A stretch of 64,000 nt of DNA, taken from positions 3,720,001 through 3,784,000 of the forward strand of contig NZ_CP010054.1 in NCBI RefSeq assembly GCF_000801315.1, read 5' to 3'. Each line of letters starts with the position of its first letter. Position 1 is the first letter of the stretch. This DNA comes from Hymenobacter sp. DG25B (GTDB lineage Bacteria; Bacteroidota; Bacteroidia; Cytophagales; Hymenobacteraceae). The notes below the pieces were generated by a model. It made no database searches and was not told the origin of the DNA. It saw nothing but the letters and a program-made list of their open reading frames with translations. Positions 25,475-33,921 of this stretch are shown in pieces. A program made the translations under genes and the position numbers.

Positions 25475-26980
25475 TTATTCTTCGCTGTAAGCCCAATCGA
25501 TACCGGATTTAGTGTCTTTTACCACAATGCCCTGCTCTTTCAGCGCCGCCCGAATTACATCTACTTTGGCGTAATCTTTAGCCGCTTTGGCTTCCTGATA
25601 AAAGCTCAGCGTGAGGCCCAGCAGGTCTTCGGCATTGGCCCGCGGCTCGTCCTGCAGACCCAGTACTTCCTGCACCAGCGTGCGGAAAGTGGTAGCAGCT
25701 TCCAGCAAAGCAGCTTCGCTCACCTGGCCCAGCGTGGCCAGGTTGGCAGCGTAGCCATTAAACTTGCGCAGCAGGTTAAACAAGGAAGCAATGCAGCGGG
25801 CCGTGTTCAGGTCGTCGTTCAGGCCGGTGAAGCAGTCCTGCGTGAGCTTGCGCAGCTCGGCATTGGCGGCCGTGGTGTCGGCGGCGCGCTCGGTGCCTTC
25901 CGGCAACACCAGCTTATCCAGCACGCGCAGCCCGTTCATGAGCTTGCGGTAGCCTTTGCGGGCGGCCTGCATGGCATCGTCCGAAATATCAATGGGGCTG
26001 CGGTAGTGCGCCTGCAGTAGGAAGAAGCGTGCCACCATGGGCGAGTACGCCTGCGACAACGTAGCATTGGTGCCCGCAAACAGCTCGGAAATGGTAATGA
26101 AGTTACCGAGCGACTTGCTCATTTTGGCGCCATTCACCGTAATCATGTTGTGGTGCACCCACACCCGGGCCTCATCGGTATGGCTGTGGCTGCCCTGGCT
26201 CTGCGCAATTTCGCACTCGTGGTGCGGAAACATCAGATCCAGGCCACCGCCGTGGATGTCCGACATCTGCCCCAGATACTTGCGGCTCATGGCCGAGCAC
26301 TCCAGGTGCCAGCCGGGGAAACCCTGGCCCCAGGGCGAGGGCCACTGCATAAGATGACGCGCATCGGCCTTTTTCCAGAGGGCAAAATCCAGGGGGCTGC
26401 GTTTTTCTTCCTGCCCGGCCAGGTTGTCGCGCGAGCCGGCCAGCAGCTCATCTACTACCCGGTTGGAAAGCTTGCCATAGCCGCGGCCGGCGGCGTTATA
26501 AGCGGGCACATCAAAGTACACGGAGCCATTCACCTCGTAAGCAAACTTGTTGCTGATGATTTCCTGAATCAGCTCAATCTGCTCGGTGATGTGGCCGCTG
26601 GCGCGGGGCTGAATATCGGGCGGCAGGCAACCCAGCACCTCTACGTGGCGCTGGTAGAGGTTGGCAAACTGCTCGGCCACCTGCATGGGCTCCAGCTGCC
26701 GGGCGCGGGCCATTTTGCTGATTTTGTCCTCCCCTTCGTCGGCGTCACTTTCCAGGTGGCCCACATCGGTAATGTTGCGCACGTAGCGCACGGTGTAGCC
26801 CAGATAGCGCAGGTAGCGCGTGAGTACATCGAACACCACCGGGCCGCGGGCGTTGCCCACGTGGGCTTCGCTGTACACGGTGGGGCCGCACAGGTACACC
26901 CCCACAAAGGGTGCGTGCAGGGGTTCGAAGGATTCCTTCTTGCGGGTAAGGGTGTTGTAGAGCGAGAGCGGGTGGTGCAT
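25475..26980 (-). CDS. cysS: Cysteinyl-tRNA synthetase
   Basis: Charges tRNA-Cys. 501 residues. HIGH-type motif in AHVGNARGPVVFD near residue 40; zinc ligands in LCGPTVY, ECSAMSRKYLG and FPHHECEIAQ; KMSKS motif in NGAKMSKSLGNF near 275. The start matches the family (MHHPLSLYNTLTRKKESF). The -7 promoter box TATCTTTG lies only four bases before this ATG, suggesting a transcript with almost no leader. Its product sets the Cys-tRNA level that a cysteine-codon leader upstream of metY would read. Confidence 0.97.
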   Translation of the reverse strand: MHHPLSLYNTLTRKKESFEPLHAPFVGVYLCGPTVYSEAHVGNARGPVVFDVLTRYLRYLGYTVRYVRNITDVGHLESDADEGEDKISKMARARQLEPMQVAEQFANLYQRHVEVLGCLPPDIQPRASGHITEQIELIQEIISNKFAYEVNGSVYFDVPAYNAAGRGYGKLSNRVVDELLAGSRDNLAGQEEKRSPLDFALWKKADARHLMQWPSPWGQGFPGWHLECSAMSRKYLGQMSDIHGGGLDLMFPHHECEIAQSQGSHSHTDEARVWVHHNMITVNGAKMSKSLGNFITISELFAGTNATLSQAYSPMVARFFLLQAHYRSPIDISDDAMQAARKGYRKLMNGLRVLDKLVLPEGTERAADTTAANAELRKLTQDCFTGLNDDLNTARCIASLFNLLRKFNGYAANLATLGQVSEAALLEAATTFRTLVQEVLGLQDEPRANAEDLLGLTLSFYQEAKAAKDYAKVDVIRAALKEQGIVVKDTKSGIDWAYSEE

Positions 26981-26984
26981 GGAG

Positions 26985-26992
26985 CAAAGATA
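26985..26992 (-). promoter_or_regulatory. -7 box of cysS, adjacent to the start codon
   Basis: TATCTTTG on the minus strand, separated from the cysS ATG (26980-26978) only by CTCC. Transcription would start at or within a few bases of the ATG. Confidence 0.6.
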
Positions 26993-27082
26993 GAATAATG
27001 AAGTATGAGGAAGGAAGCAGGAGGAATTGCCTGGATGTTGTCAGTCGCCGGGGCTCATTCCCTCTTCTTTATTCTTCATATT

Positions 27083-28255
27083 TCATTTTTTAAGCCGATA
27101 CGTGCCGGTGAGAGGGAAGTGGTCAGAATACGGAATTTCGTAGTGCACGCCAAAGTCATCAATGGCCCACTGGGAGCTGGCAAACTGCTGGTCGATGCGC
27201 AGAAAAGGCAGGCGGCCGTTGTAGGTGGTGCCAATTCCATTGCCGATGGTAGCGTGGGCATTCTGCAGGTGGTCGGCCAGCTGGTCGTAGGTATAGCTGT
27301 AGGGCAGGTCATTTAAATCGGCACAAAAAAGAATGGGGTAGCGGCACTGTTGCATGTGCTGCACCAGCTCATCTACCTGCCGGCTGCGCGCCACCAGCCC
27401 GCGCTTAAACCGGCGCAGCAGCCCCACGCCTTTCGCCTTCAGCCCGTCCTTGCTGGAGTAGCTGTCCACGATGTCGCGCTCATCCATGCTCATGCTTTGC
27501 AGGTGGGCGTTGTACACCCGGATGGTGTCGCCGCTGGGCAGGCGCAGGTCGGCAAACATGGCGTGGTTCTGCGTGAGCTTGCCAAAGTGAATGGTGCCCC
27601 GGTGTACAATTGGAAACTTTGAGAAAATAGCCAGCCCAAACTCCGCCCCAATGGCATTACGCAGGGTTACGGACACGAAAGGCGTGCGGTGGGCCTCGGG
27701 CCCAATGCGCCTTACGGACTGGAATACGTCTTTATTTGTGCGGGATGGCCGGGGCTCATTGTAGAACTCCTGCAGGCAGATAACATCGGCCGGCTGCTCG
27801 GCCAACCACTTAATCAGCTTACGGGATGACGAAAAGTTCTTGTCTCGCAGCTGTGCGTACACGTTGAAAATGCGCACGTTGGCACTCAAGAGCTGTACTT
27901 TCTGGCCGGCCGCTTTTTCGCCTGAAGGCACCAGATGCAAAGGGTGCAGCGCAAAGCCCCGCTGCACGTGGGGCCACATGAGCACCAGCATCAGAATAGG
28001 GAGTAGCGCTACCCGCCAGTTGCGCAGCAGCCAATATACCGCCAGCCCGCCGGTTAGCACCAGCGCCACGGGCAAAGAAAGCCCCAGAAAGGCGGCGGGC
28101 CAGAACTGATGCGCCGGCACCTGCAGAGCGGCAATAGCCACCAACACCCATCCCAACACCAGCAGGGTGCATTTAAAAGCAAAGGAACGTCGCACAGATA
28201 CAAAGAAAGACAGCGGCAAATTACGACATCCTGCCTGTTTAGATGCCAATGGCAT
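27083..28255 (-). CDS. Membrane-anchored endonuclease/exonuclease/phosphatase-family protein
   Basis: 390 residues. Residues about 25-105 form three hydrophobic helices (CTLLVLGWVLVAIAALQVP, AFLGLSLPVALVLTGGLAVY, VALLPILMLVLMW). The rest is an EEP-family domain: KVQLLSANVRIFN, the metal-binding Glu in CLQEFYNEP, YNAHLQSM, FCADLNDLPYSYTY and the C-terminal SDHFPLTG. This arrangement is common in Bacteroidota; the substrate (nucleic acid, phospholipid or other phosphodiester) is not evident. The start could lie later, at a GTG before RRSFAF, because an upstream stretch resembles a promoter. Confidence 0.85.
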   Translation of the reverse strand: MPLASKQAGCRNLPLSFFVSVRRSFAFKCTLLVLGWVLVAIAALQVPAHQFWPAAFLGLSLPVALVLTGGLAVYWLLRNWRVALLPILMLVLMWPHVQRGFALHPLHLVPSGEKAAGQKVQLLSANVRIFNVYAQLRDKNFSSSRKLIKWLAEQPADVICLQEFYNEPRPSRTNKDVFQSVRRIGPEAHRTPFVSVTLRNAIGAEFGLAIFSKFPIVHRGTIHFGKLTQNHAMFADLRLPSGDTIRVYNAHLQSMSMDERDIVDSYSSKDGLKAKGVGLLRRFKRGLVARSRQVDELVQHMQQCRYPILFCADLNDLPYSYTYDQLADHLQNAHATIGNGIGTTYNGRLPFLRIDQQFASSQWAIDDFGVHYEIPYSDHFPLTGTYRLKK

Positions 28256-28312
28256 TAATCGGTGCCTACTTTAGACTATATTTCAGGGTTGTATTTCGCC
28301 GGCTATGCTATT

Positions 28313-31300
28313 ATGAACCAAAGGCTCTACTATTGCCTGTTTCTGGGCTTTATTTCATTGTTATTAGGGCCAGGACAATCCACCTATGCTGCGGCTCCTA
28401 CCACGCGCAGCCTGGAGTTTGTGGAAAACCGCGGCCAATGGCCTCAGCCGGTACGCTTTGCAGCTGATATTCCGGGCGGGCGCCTGTTTTTGCAGCCTGC
28501 CGGCTTTACCTACACGCTGTACTCGCCCCAGGACCTGAGCGCGCATAACCATCACGACGACCGCAGCGAAACCACCACCGTTCCGCCGGAGCGCCTGCGC
28601 GGCCACGCCTATACCGTCTCCTTTGTGGGCGGGCGGGCCGCGGCCACTATCAGCTCGCAGGAACCCACTGACGGTATGCGCAATTATTTTCTGGGGAAAG
28701 ATTCCCGCCAATGGGCCCGCCACGTGCGCGGCTTCCGCCAGCTGCGCTATGAAAAGGTGTACCCCAATACCGATGTGCAGCTGTATGAAAACGTGGGCGG
28801 CCAGCTGGAGTATGATTTCCTGGTAGCGCCGGGCGGCAAGCCCGATGCCATCCGGCTGCGCTACGAGGGGCAGGAAAGCCTCACGCTGCAGGAAGGGGTG
28901 CTGGTAGTGCGCACCTCGGTGGGCCAGGTGACGGAAACAGCCCCGCGGGCCTGGCAGAATATTAATGGCCGCCGCGTACCCGTGCCCTGCGCCTTTGTGC
29001 TGCGCGGCCAGGAAGTATCCTTCAGCCTGCCCCAGGGCTATCAGCGGAAATACCCGCTCGTTATTGACCCCACGGTTATCTTTTCCTCCTTCACCGGCGC
29101 TACCGATGATAACTGGGGCAACACGGCTACTTATGATGAGGAAGGCCACCTGTATTCCGGCGGCACGGCCTTCGGTCCAGGCTATCCGGTTTCCCCAGGG
29201 GCTTTCGACCAGAGCTTTAATCAGGTAATTGATATTGCCATCATTAAATATAACACCAGCGTTAATGGACCTGGCGCCCGCCTGTACGCAACATTTCTGG
29301 GCGGCAAAAGCGTAGAAACGCCCCATAGCTTAGTAGTAAACTCTAAGGGCGAGCTGCTGATTATGGGCACTACATCTTCCGCTGACTTTCCGACCAGCAC
29401 TACCGCCTTCGACCGGAAATTTAACGGAGGCGCTTCTATCACGCCCCTCAGCGGCTCCAACTATACCCAAGGCTCTGATATTATTGTCAGCACTTTATCA
29501 ACGGATGGCAGCCAGTTGTTGGCCTCCACTTTTTTGGGTGGCAACGGCAACGACGGCCTCAATACGGATAAAGCCGGGGACGATTATCTCTCCCGGAACT
29601 ACGGCGACTCGTTCCGGGGTGATATTGCGGTAGATGCCGCCGACAACGTGTACCTCACTTCCAATACCATCAGCACCGATTTTCCGGTGCGCAATGGTCT
29701 GGGCCGCACTTACGGCGGTGGTGGCAGCGACGCCATAGTGACCAAGCTCCCCGCCGACCTCAGCAGCCTGTTGTGGTCCAGCTACCTGGGCGGACGCGGA
29801 GCCGATGCGGCCTACTCCATTCAGCTGGCTAAAGATGGCTCCGTTTACCTGGCCGGCGGCACCAACAGCACCGATTTCCCCACCACCACCGGCTCCTATC
29901 AGCCCGGCAAGGCCGGCAATGCCGATGGATTTGTGGCGCATATTTCCGCCGATGGCACGAGCCTGGTGCAGGCCTCTTACCTGGGCACCGCGCAGTATGA
30001 TCAGGCCTATTTCCTGCAGCTGGATGAGCTGGACAATGTGTATCTGCTGGGGCAAACGTTTGGCGCGTATCCCGTAACATCCGGCCTGTACAATAATAAT
30101 AAGCAGCGCGGCGGGCAGTTTATTCAGAAGATGGACCCGCGGCTGGCCACGCGGGTGTACTCGGTGGTTTTCGGCAGTGGCCGCAATGGCGTGGACCTGT
30201 CTCTGACGGCTTTCCTGGTAGATGCCTGTGAGCGGATTTACGCCTGTGGCTGGGGCGGCCGGGTCAACCAAGGCTACACAGGCGGTTCCACCGATGGGCT
30301 GCCGGTAACCTCCAACGCCATCCAGCCCACTACCGATGGTTCCGATTTCTACCTGATTCAGTTTGGGGCCGGCGCAAAGAGCGTAGAGTACGCCACTTTC
30401 TTTGGGGAGAATGGCGGCCGGGGCGAGCATGTAGACGGTGGCACCAGCCGCTTTGATAAGCGCGGCGTCGTGTACCAGGCCGTGTGCGGCGGCTGCGGCG
30501 GCACCTCCGGCTTTCCGGTGCCGCCCGGGGCCAATACCTACTCCAGCCGTAACAATAGCCGCAACTGCAATAACGCGGCGTTTAAAATTGATTTCGGGCT
30601 GAACTTTGCGCAGGCCGGCCCCGCCCGAATTGTGTGCGCCGATGATGATGCCTTTGTGCTGGGCGGCAGCCCGGCCGGCGGCACCTGGACCGGCCCCGGC
30701 GTAACCCTACGGGCAGATGGTAGCTACCTTTTCACGCCCAGCGCCACTTTAGTAGGCGAGCAAAAGCTGACTTACTCCGTAGCCTCTACCGGAGTCTGCA
30801 TCACCACTAGCGTGCTGAGCCTCACGGTAAACCCGGTGGTACCGGTTGACTTCCCCGCTGTTACAGGCGCCTGTACCAATCAATCCAGCATCATCCTGAC
30901 GGCTACACCCGCAGGGGGCACTTTTTCCGGCCCCGGCGTCAGTGGCAATCAGTTTAATCCGAACCAGGCCGGTACCGGCACTCATACTATCACCTACACC
31001 CTGCCCGCCGGGCAGTGCGGTCAGGCCAGCCAAAACATTACCGTACTAACCGCACCCACCGTAAAAGCCGGGCCTGACTCAGCGCTTTGCAGCTTTCAAC
31101 TGACGCCCTATCAGCTTTTGGGCGCTACTCCGCCCGGTGGGGTCTGGAGCGGCGTAGGCGTTACGCCGGGTGGCTTGTTTACTCCTCCACCTGCCGTAGA
31201 TACGGCGCAGGTCATTCGCCTTACCTATACTTTTCAAGGAGCCGAAGGCTGCAGCGAATCCGCCTTCCGAAAGGTGGTCATAGCGCCCCTCAACACGAAT

Positions 31301-31798
31301 AAGGAGCCACTCCTCATCCCTGAATGTGCTGCCTACCCCGGCAAAACCGGCCTGGCCCCACTCACGGTACACTTCACCTCCCCCGCCCGCTACGCTACCA
31401 GCTACGACTGGGATTTCGGCGACGGTAGCCCTCATAGCACCGACCCCGACCCCACCCACGTGTACACCAACCCAGGCTCTTACCCGGTCACCTGTATTGC
31501 TTACTATAATAGTAGCTGCCAGGTAGACACCCGTTTTATGACCGTGGAAGTAGGCAAGGCCAGCGTGCCCAACATTTTCACCCCTAACAACGACAAGCGC
31601 AACGACACCTTTGTGCAGCACTTCACCTGCCTGCCGGTTTCTTTGAAGATATTCTCGCGCTGGGGCAATGAGGTGTACAGCACCGCCGACTACCATAATG
31701 ACTGGACCGGCGACAAGCTTGCTGATGGCATTTATTATTTTCTGCTGCGCGATACCGACGGCAAGCAATATAAAGGGTGGGTGGAGGTGCGCCGCTAA
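28313..31798 (+). CDS. Large secreted SBBP-repeat/PKD protein, T9SS type B
   Basis: 1161 residues from the ATG at 28313 with signal peptide (YYCLFLGFISLLLGPGQSTYA). Residues about 30-260 match the N-terminal domain common to such proteins (LEFVENRGQWPQPVRF, NYFLGKDSRQWARHVRGF, YPLVIDPTV). About 260-750 holds beta-propeller-like repeats with recurring ASTFLGG, SSYLGG and ASYLGT and the motif DFPTT (SBBP repeats). Then come two SprB-like segments (GGTWTGPGVTL, GGTFSGPGVSG), a PKD domain (YDWDFGDGSPHSTDPDPTHV) and a type B C-terminal domain (VPNIFTPNNDKRNDTF ... GIYYFLLRDTDGKQYKGWV). Expected to be exported by SprA. It differs from the Ig-like trio in using the type B signal. Confidence 0.9.
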   Translation: MNQRLYYCLFLGFISLLLGPGQSTYAAAPTTRSLEFVENRGQWPQPVRFAADIPGGRLFLQPAGFTYTLYSPQDLSAHNHHDDRSETTTVPPERLRGHAYTVSFVGGRAAATISSQEPTDGMRNYFLGKDSRQWARHVRGFRQLRYEKVYPNTDVQLYENVGGQLEYDFLVAPGGKPDAIRLRYEGQESLTLQEGVLVVRTSVGQVTETAPRAWQNINGRRVPVPCAFVLRGQEVSFSLPQGYQRKYPLVIDPTVIFSSFTGATDDNWGNTATYDEEGHLYSGGTAFGPGYPVSPGAFDQSFNQVIDIAIIKYNTSVNGPGARLYATFLGGKSVETPHSLVVNSKGELLIMGTTSSADFPTSTTAFDRKFNGGASITPLSGSNYTQGSDIIVSTLSTDGSQLLASTFLGGNGNDGLNTDKAGDDYLSRNYGDSFRGDIAVDAADNVYLTSNTISTDFPVRNGLGRTYGGGGSDAIVTKLPADLSSLLWSSYLGGRGADAAYSIQLAKDGSVYLAGGTNSTDFPTTTGSYQPGKAGNADGFVAHISADGTSLVQASYLGTAQYDQAYFLQLDELDNVYLLGQTFGAYPVTSGLYNNNKQRGGQFIQKMDPRLATRVYSVVFGSGRNGVDLSLTAFLVDACERIYACGWGGRVNQGYTGGSTDGLPVTSNAIQPTTDGSDFYLIQFGAGAKSVEYATFFGENGGRGEHVDGGTSRFDKRGVVYQAVCGGCGGTSGFPVPPGANTYSSRNNSRNCNNAAFKIDFGLNFAQAGPARIVCADDDAFVLGGSPAGGTWTGPGVTLRADGSYLFTPSATLVGEQKLTYSVASTGVCITTSVLSLTVNPVVPVDFPAVTGACTNQSSIILTATPAGGTFSGPGVSGNQFNPNQAGTGTHTITYTLPAGQCGQASQNITVLTAPTVKAGPDSALCSFQLTPYQLLGATPPGGVWSGVGVTPGGLFTPPPAVDTAQVIRLTYTFQGAEGCSESAFRKVVIAPLNTNKEPLLIPECAAYPGKTGLAPLTVHFTSPARYATSYDWDFGDGSPHSTDPDPTHVYTNPGSYPVTCIAYYNSSCQVDTRFMTVEVGKASVPNIFTPNNDKRNDTFVQHFTCLPVSLKIFSRWGNEVYSTADYHNDWTGDKLADGIYYFLLRDTDGKQYKGWVEVRR

Positions 31799-31819
31799 GC
31801 GCCTATACCAGAAGGGGTA

Positions 31820-31850
31820 TTGCATTTAGGCGGAATATGTCCTATCTTTG
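31820..31850 (+). promoter_or_regulatory. Promoter of the rimP-nusA-infB operon
   Basis: TTG (31820-31822), a 20-base spacer and TATCTTTG (31843-31850). The leader to rimP is about 65-70 bases. Confidence 0.75.
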
Positions 31851-31874
31851 CACCTGCAAACTACAAGTTAAGAG

Positions 31875-31904
31875 GAGGGGACGTGCAGTCCCCTCTTTCT
31901 TTTA
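31875..31904 (+). terminator. Terminator-like hairpin in the rimP leader (candidate attenuator)
   Basis: GAGGGGAC-GTGCA-GTCCCCTC perfect 8-bp stem followed by TTTCTTTTA, 19 bases ahead of rimP. A second TCCCCT at 31904-31909 could compete for the 5' arm. Its place between promoter and first gene suggests attenuation of an operon that includes the termination factor NusA. Confidence 0.65.
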
Positions 31905-31922
31905 TCCCCTAGGTTCAGCCGT

Positions 31923-32393
31923 ATGAGATTTGACCGTGAACGAATTGCCGAAATGCTACAGGACAGCCTGCCTGGCACAGAGCTGTTCGTTGTCGGCCTG
32001 ACTATCTCTGATGCTATCCGCCCTAAAGTGACGGTTATTCTGGACGGAGAGCAGGGATTGGGCATTGATGAATGCGCAAAAGTTAGCCGCCGGCTGGCCC
32101 ACCGCATCGATGAAGCCTACGGAGAAGATGCCAGCTACACGCTGGAAGTTACCTCCCCCGGCGCCGACCAACCTCTCCTCGACCCGCGCCAGTACACCCG
32201 CCACGTAGGCCGCGACCTGAATCTGAAGCTGGCCGACGGCACCGAGAAAACCGGTACGCTGGAAGCCCTCGAAGCCGAAGGCATTCAACTGGCCGAAGTC
32301 ATTAAAGAGAAAACCAAAAAGAAAGTATTGCCCGCCGTTTCTATTCCGTTCACGGACATCAAGGAAGCCCGGGTCGTCATTTCTTTCAAATAA
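31923..32393 (+). CDS. rimP: Ribosome maturation factor RimP
   Basis: 156 residues; helps assemble the 30S subunit. Family signs: VTVILDGEQGLGIDECAKVS near residue 40, YTLEVTSPGADQPLLDPRQY near 78 and a C-terminal SH3-like domain ending FTDIKEARVVI. First gene of rimP-nusA-infB, an order conserved in many bacteria. Confidence 0.96.
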   Translation: MRFDRERIAEMLQDSLPGTELFVVGLTISDAIRPKVTVILDGEQGLGIDECAKVSRRLAHRIDEAYGEDASYTLEVTSPGADQPLLDPRQYTRHVGRDLNLKLADGTEKTGTLEALEAEGIQLAEVIKEKTKKKVLPAVSIPFTDIKEARVVISFK

Positions 32394-32519
32394 CTTACTA
32401 GCGAATGGCCCCGGGTCATCCGCTTTTTCGTTCTGCTCACCTTTCATCTGTCTCGTCTGCTGGCTAATTTCCCCACGTAAGCCAACCGCCGGCAGCGCAC
32501 AGTCAAAAGCTCAAAAAAT

Positions 32520-33800
32520 ATGAACAGCCACGTTCTGATCGAATCGTTCGCCGAGTTTGCTCGGAGCAAGAACATCGACCGTCCCACGATGATGAGCATC
32601 CTGGAAGACGTGTTCCGGACGATGATTCGCAAAAAGTACACGACGGATGAGAACTTCGACGTCATCATCAACGTGGACAAGGGCGACCTGGAAATCTGGC
32701 GCAACCGCGAAATCGTGGACGATAACTCAGAGGATATCTGGGATTTCGACAAAATTCCGCTGGCCGAAGCGCAGAAAATTGAGGCCGACTTTGAAGTAGG
32801 CGAACAGGTAGCCGAAGAAGTAAAGCTGGAAGATTTCGGCCGCCGCGCCGTGCTCATGGCCCGTCAAACGCTGATTCAGCGCGTGAAGGACCTGGAGCGG
32901 GATAACCTCTACCAGACCTATAAGGATCAGGTAGGCGAAATCATTGCCGGTGAAGTGTACCAGGTTTGGAGCCGCGAGGCTCTGATTCTGGACAAGGACG
33001 AAAACGAGTTGGTACTGCCCAAATCCGAGCAGATTCCCAAGGACCGCTACCGCAAGGGCGACACCGTGCGCGCCGTGGTACACCGCGTGGAAATCATCAA
33101 CGGTACGCCCAAAATCATCCTCTCCCGCGCTGCTCCGGCTTTCCTGGAGCGGTTATTTGAGCAGGAAGTACCTGAAATCTATGATGGCCTCATCACCATC
33201 AAGAACATTGTGCGCGAACCCGGCGAGCGGGCCAAAGTAGCCGTAGAAAGCTACGACGACCGTATCGATCCGGTGGGTGCCTGCGTAGGTATGAAAGGCT
33301 CCCGTATCCACGCCGTGGTGCGCGAGCTGGAGAATGAGAACATCGACGTCATCAACTACACCGATAACCTCGAGCTCTACATTCAGCGTGCTTTGTCGCC
33401 GGCTAAAATCGGCTCAATGAAAATAAACGAACAAACCGGTCGTGTTTCGGTGTTCCTGAAACCCGACCAGGTATCACTGGCCATTGGCCGTGGTGGTGCC
33501 AACATCAAGCTGGCCTCGCGGTTGGTAGGCATGGAAATCGACGTATTCCGGGAAGCCGGCGACTACGAAGAGGACATTGCCCTGGATGAATTCCAGGATG
33601 AAATTGAAGACTGGGTTATTGCCGAGCTGAAAAAAATCGGCCTCGACACGGGCCGCGCCGTATTGGCTGTCAGCAAGGAAGACCTGGTTCGTCGGACGGA
33701 ACTGGAGGAAGAAACGGTGGAAGATGTCTTCCGCGTGATTCGCCAGGAGTTTGAAGACGAAGAAGAACAAGAAGTACCGAATACCGGCGACGCGCAATGA
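32520..33800 (+). CDS. nusA: Transcription elongation/termination factor NusA
   Basis: 426 residues that modulate pausing, termination and antitermination by binding RNA polymerase and RNA. N-terminal polymerase-binding domain (about 1-130), an S1 domain (about 135-205; GEVYQVWSREALI), and two KH domains with the loops GACVGMKGSRI near 255 and AIGRGGANIKLASRL near 325. After KH2 there is only a short acidic tail (EFEDEEEQEVPN), so the C-terminal acidic repeats of E. coli NusA are missing, as usual outside proteobacteria. The 126-base gap after rimP shows no gene. Confidence 0.97.
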   Translation: MNSHVLIESFAEFARSKNIDRPTMMSILEDVFRTMIRKKYTTDENFDVIINVDKGDLEIWRNREIVDDNSEDIWDFDKIPLAEAQKIEADFEVGEQVAEEVKLEDFGRRAVLMARQTLIQRVKDLERDNLYQTYKDQVGEIIAGEVYQVWSREALILDKDENELVLPKSEQIPKDRYRKGDTVRAVVHRVEIINGTPKIILSRAAPAFLERLFEQEVPEIYDGLITIKNIVREPGERAKVAVESYDDRIDPVGACVGMKGSRIHAVVRELENENIDVINYTDNLELYIQRALSPAKIGSMKINEQTGRVSVFLKPDQVSLAIGRGGANIKLASRLVGMEIDVFREAGDYEEDIALDEFQDEIEDWVIAELKKIGLDTGRAVLAVSKEDLVRRTELEEETVEDVFRVIRQEFEDEEEQEVPNTGDAQ

Positions 33801-33824
33801 GTGCGTGGCGGCCGGTACGGCAAA

Positions 33825-33859
33825 GGCGTTAAATCGGGCCCCGGGCTGGATTTAACGCC
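33825..33859 (+). repeat. 11-bp inverted repeat between nusA and infB
   Basis: GGCGTTAAATC and GATTTAACGCC are perfectly complementary around a 13-base loop holding GGGCCCCGGG. The hairpin stands between the nusA stop and the infB promoter box and could pause or partly stop read-through. Confidence 0.75.
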
Positions 33860-33880
33860 GCCCGGCAAGATTTAATATAG

Positions 33881-33888
33881 TACCTTTG
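33881..33888 (+). promoter_or_regulatory. Internal -7 box in front of infB
   Basis: TACCTTTG, 34 bases before the infB ATG, preceded by TTTAATATAG. It suggests infB can be transcribed independently of rimP-nusA. Confidence 0.6.
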
Positions 33889-33921
33889 CAACTGGATAAG
33901 AGTATCGTTCGCGAGCATAGA

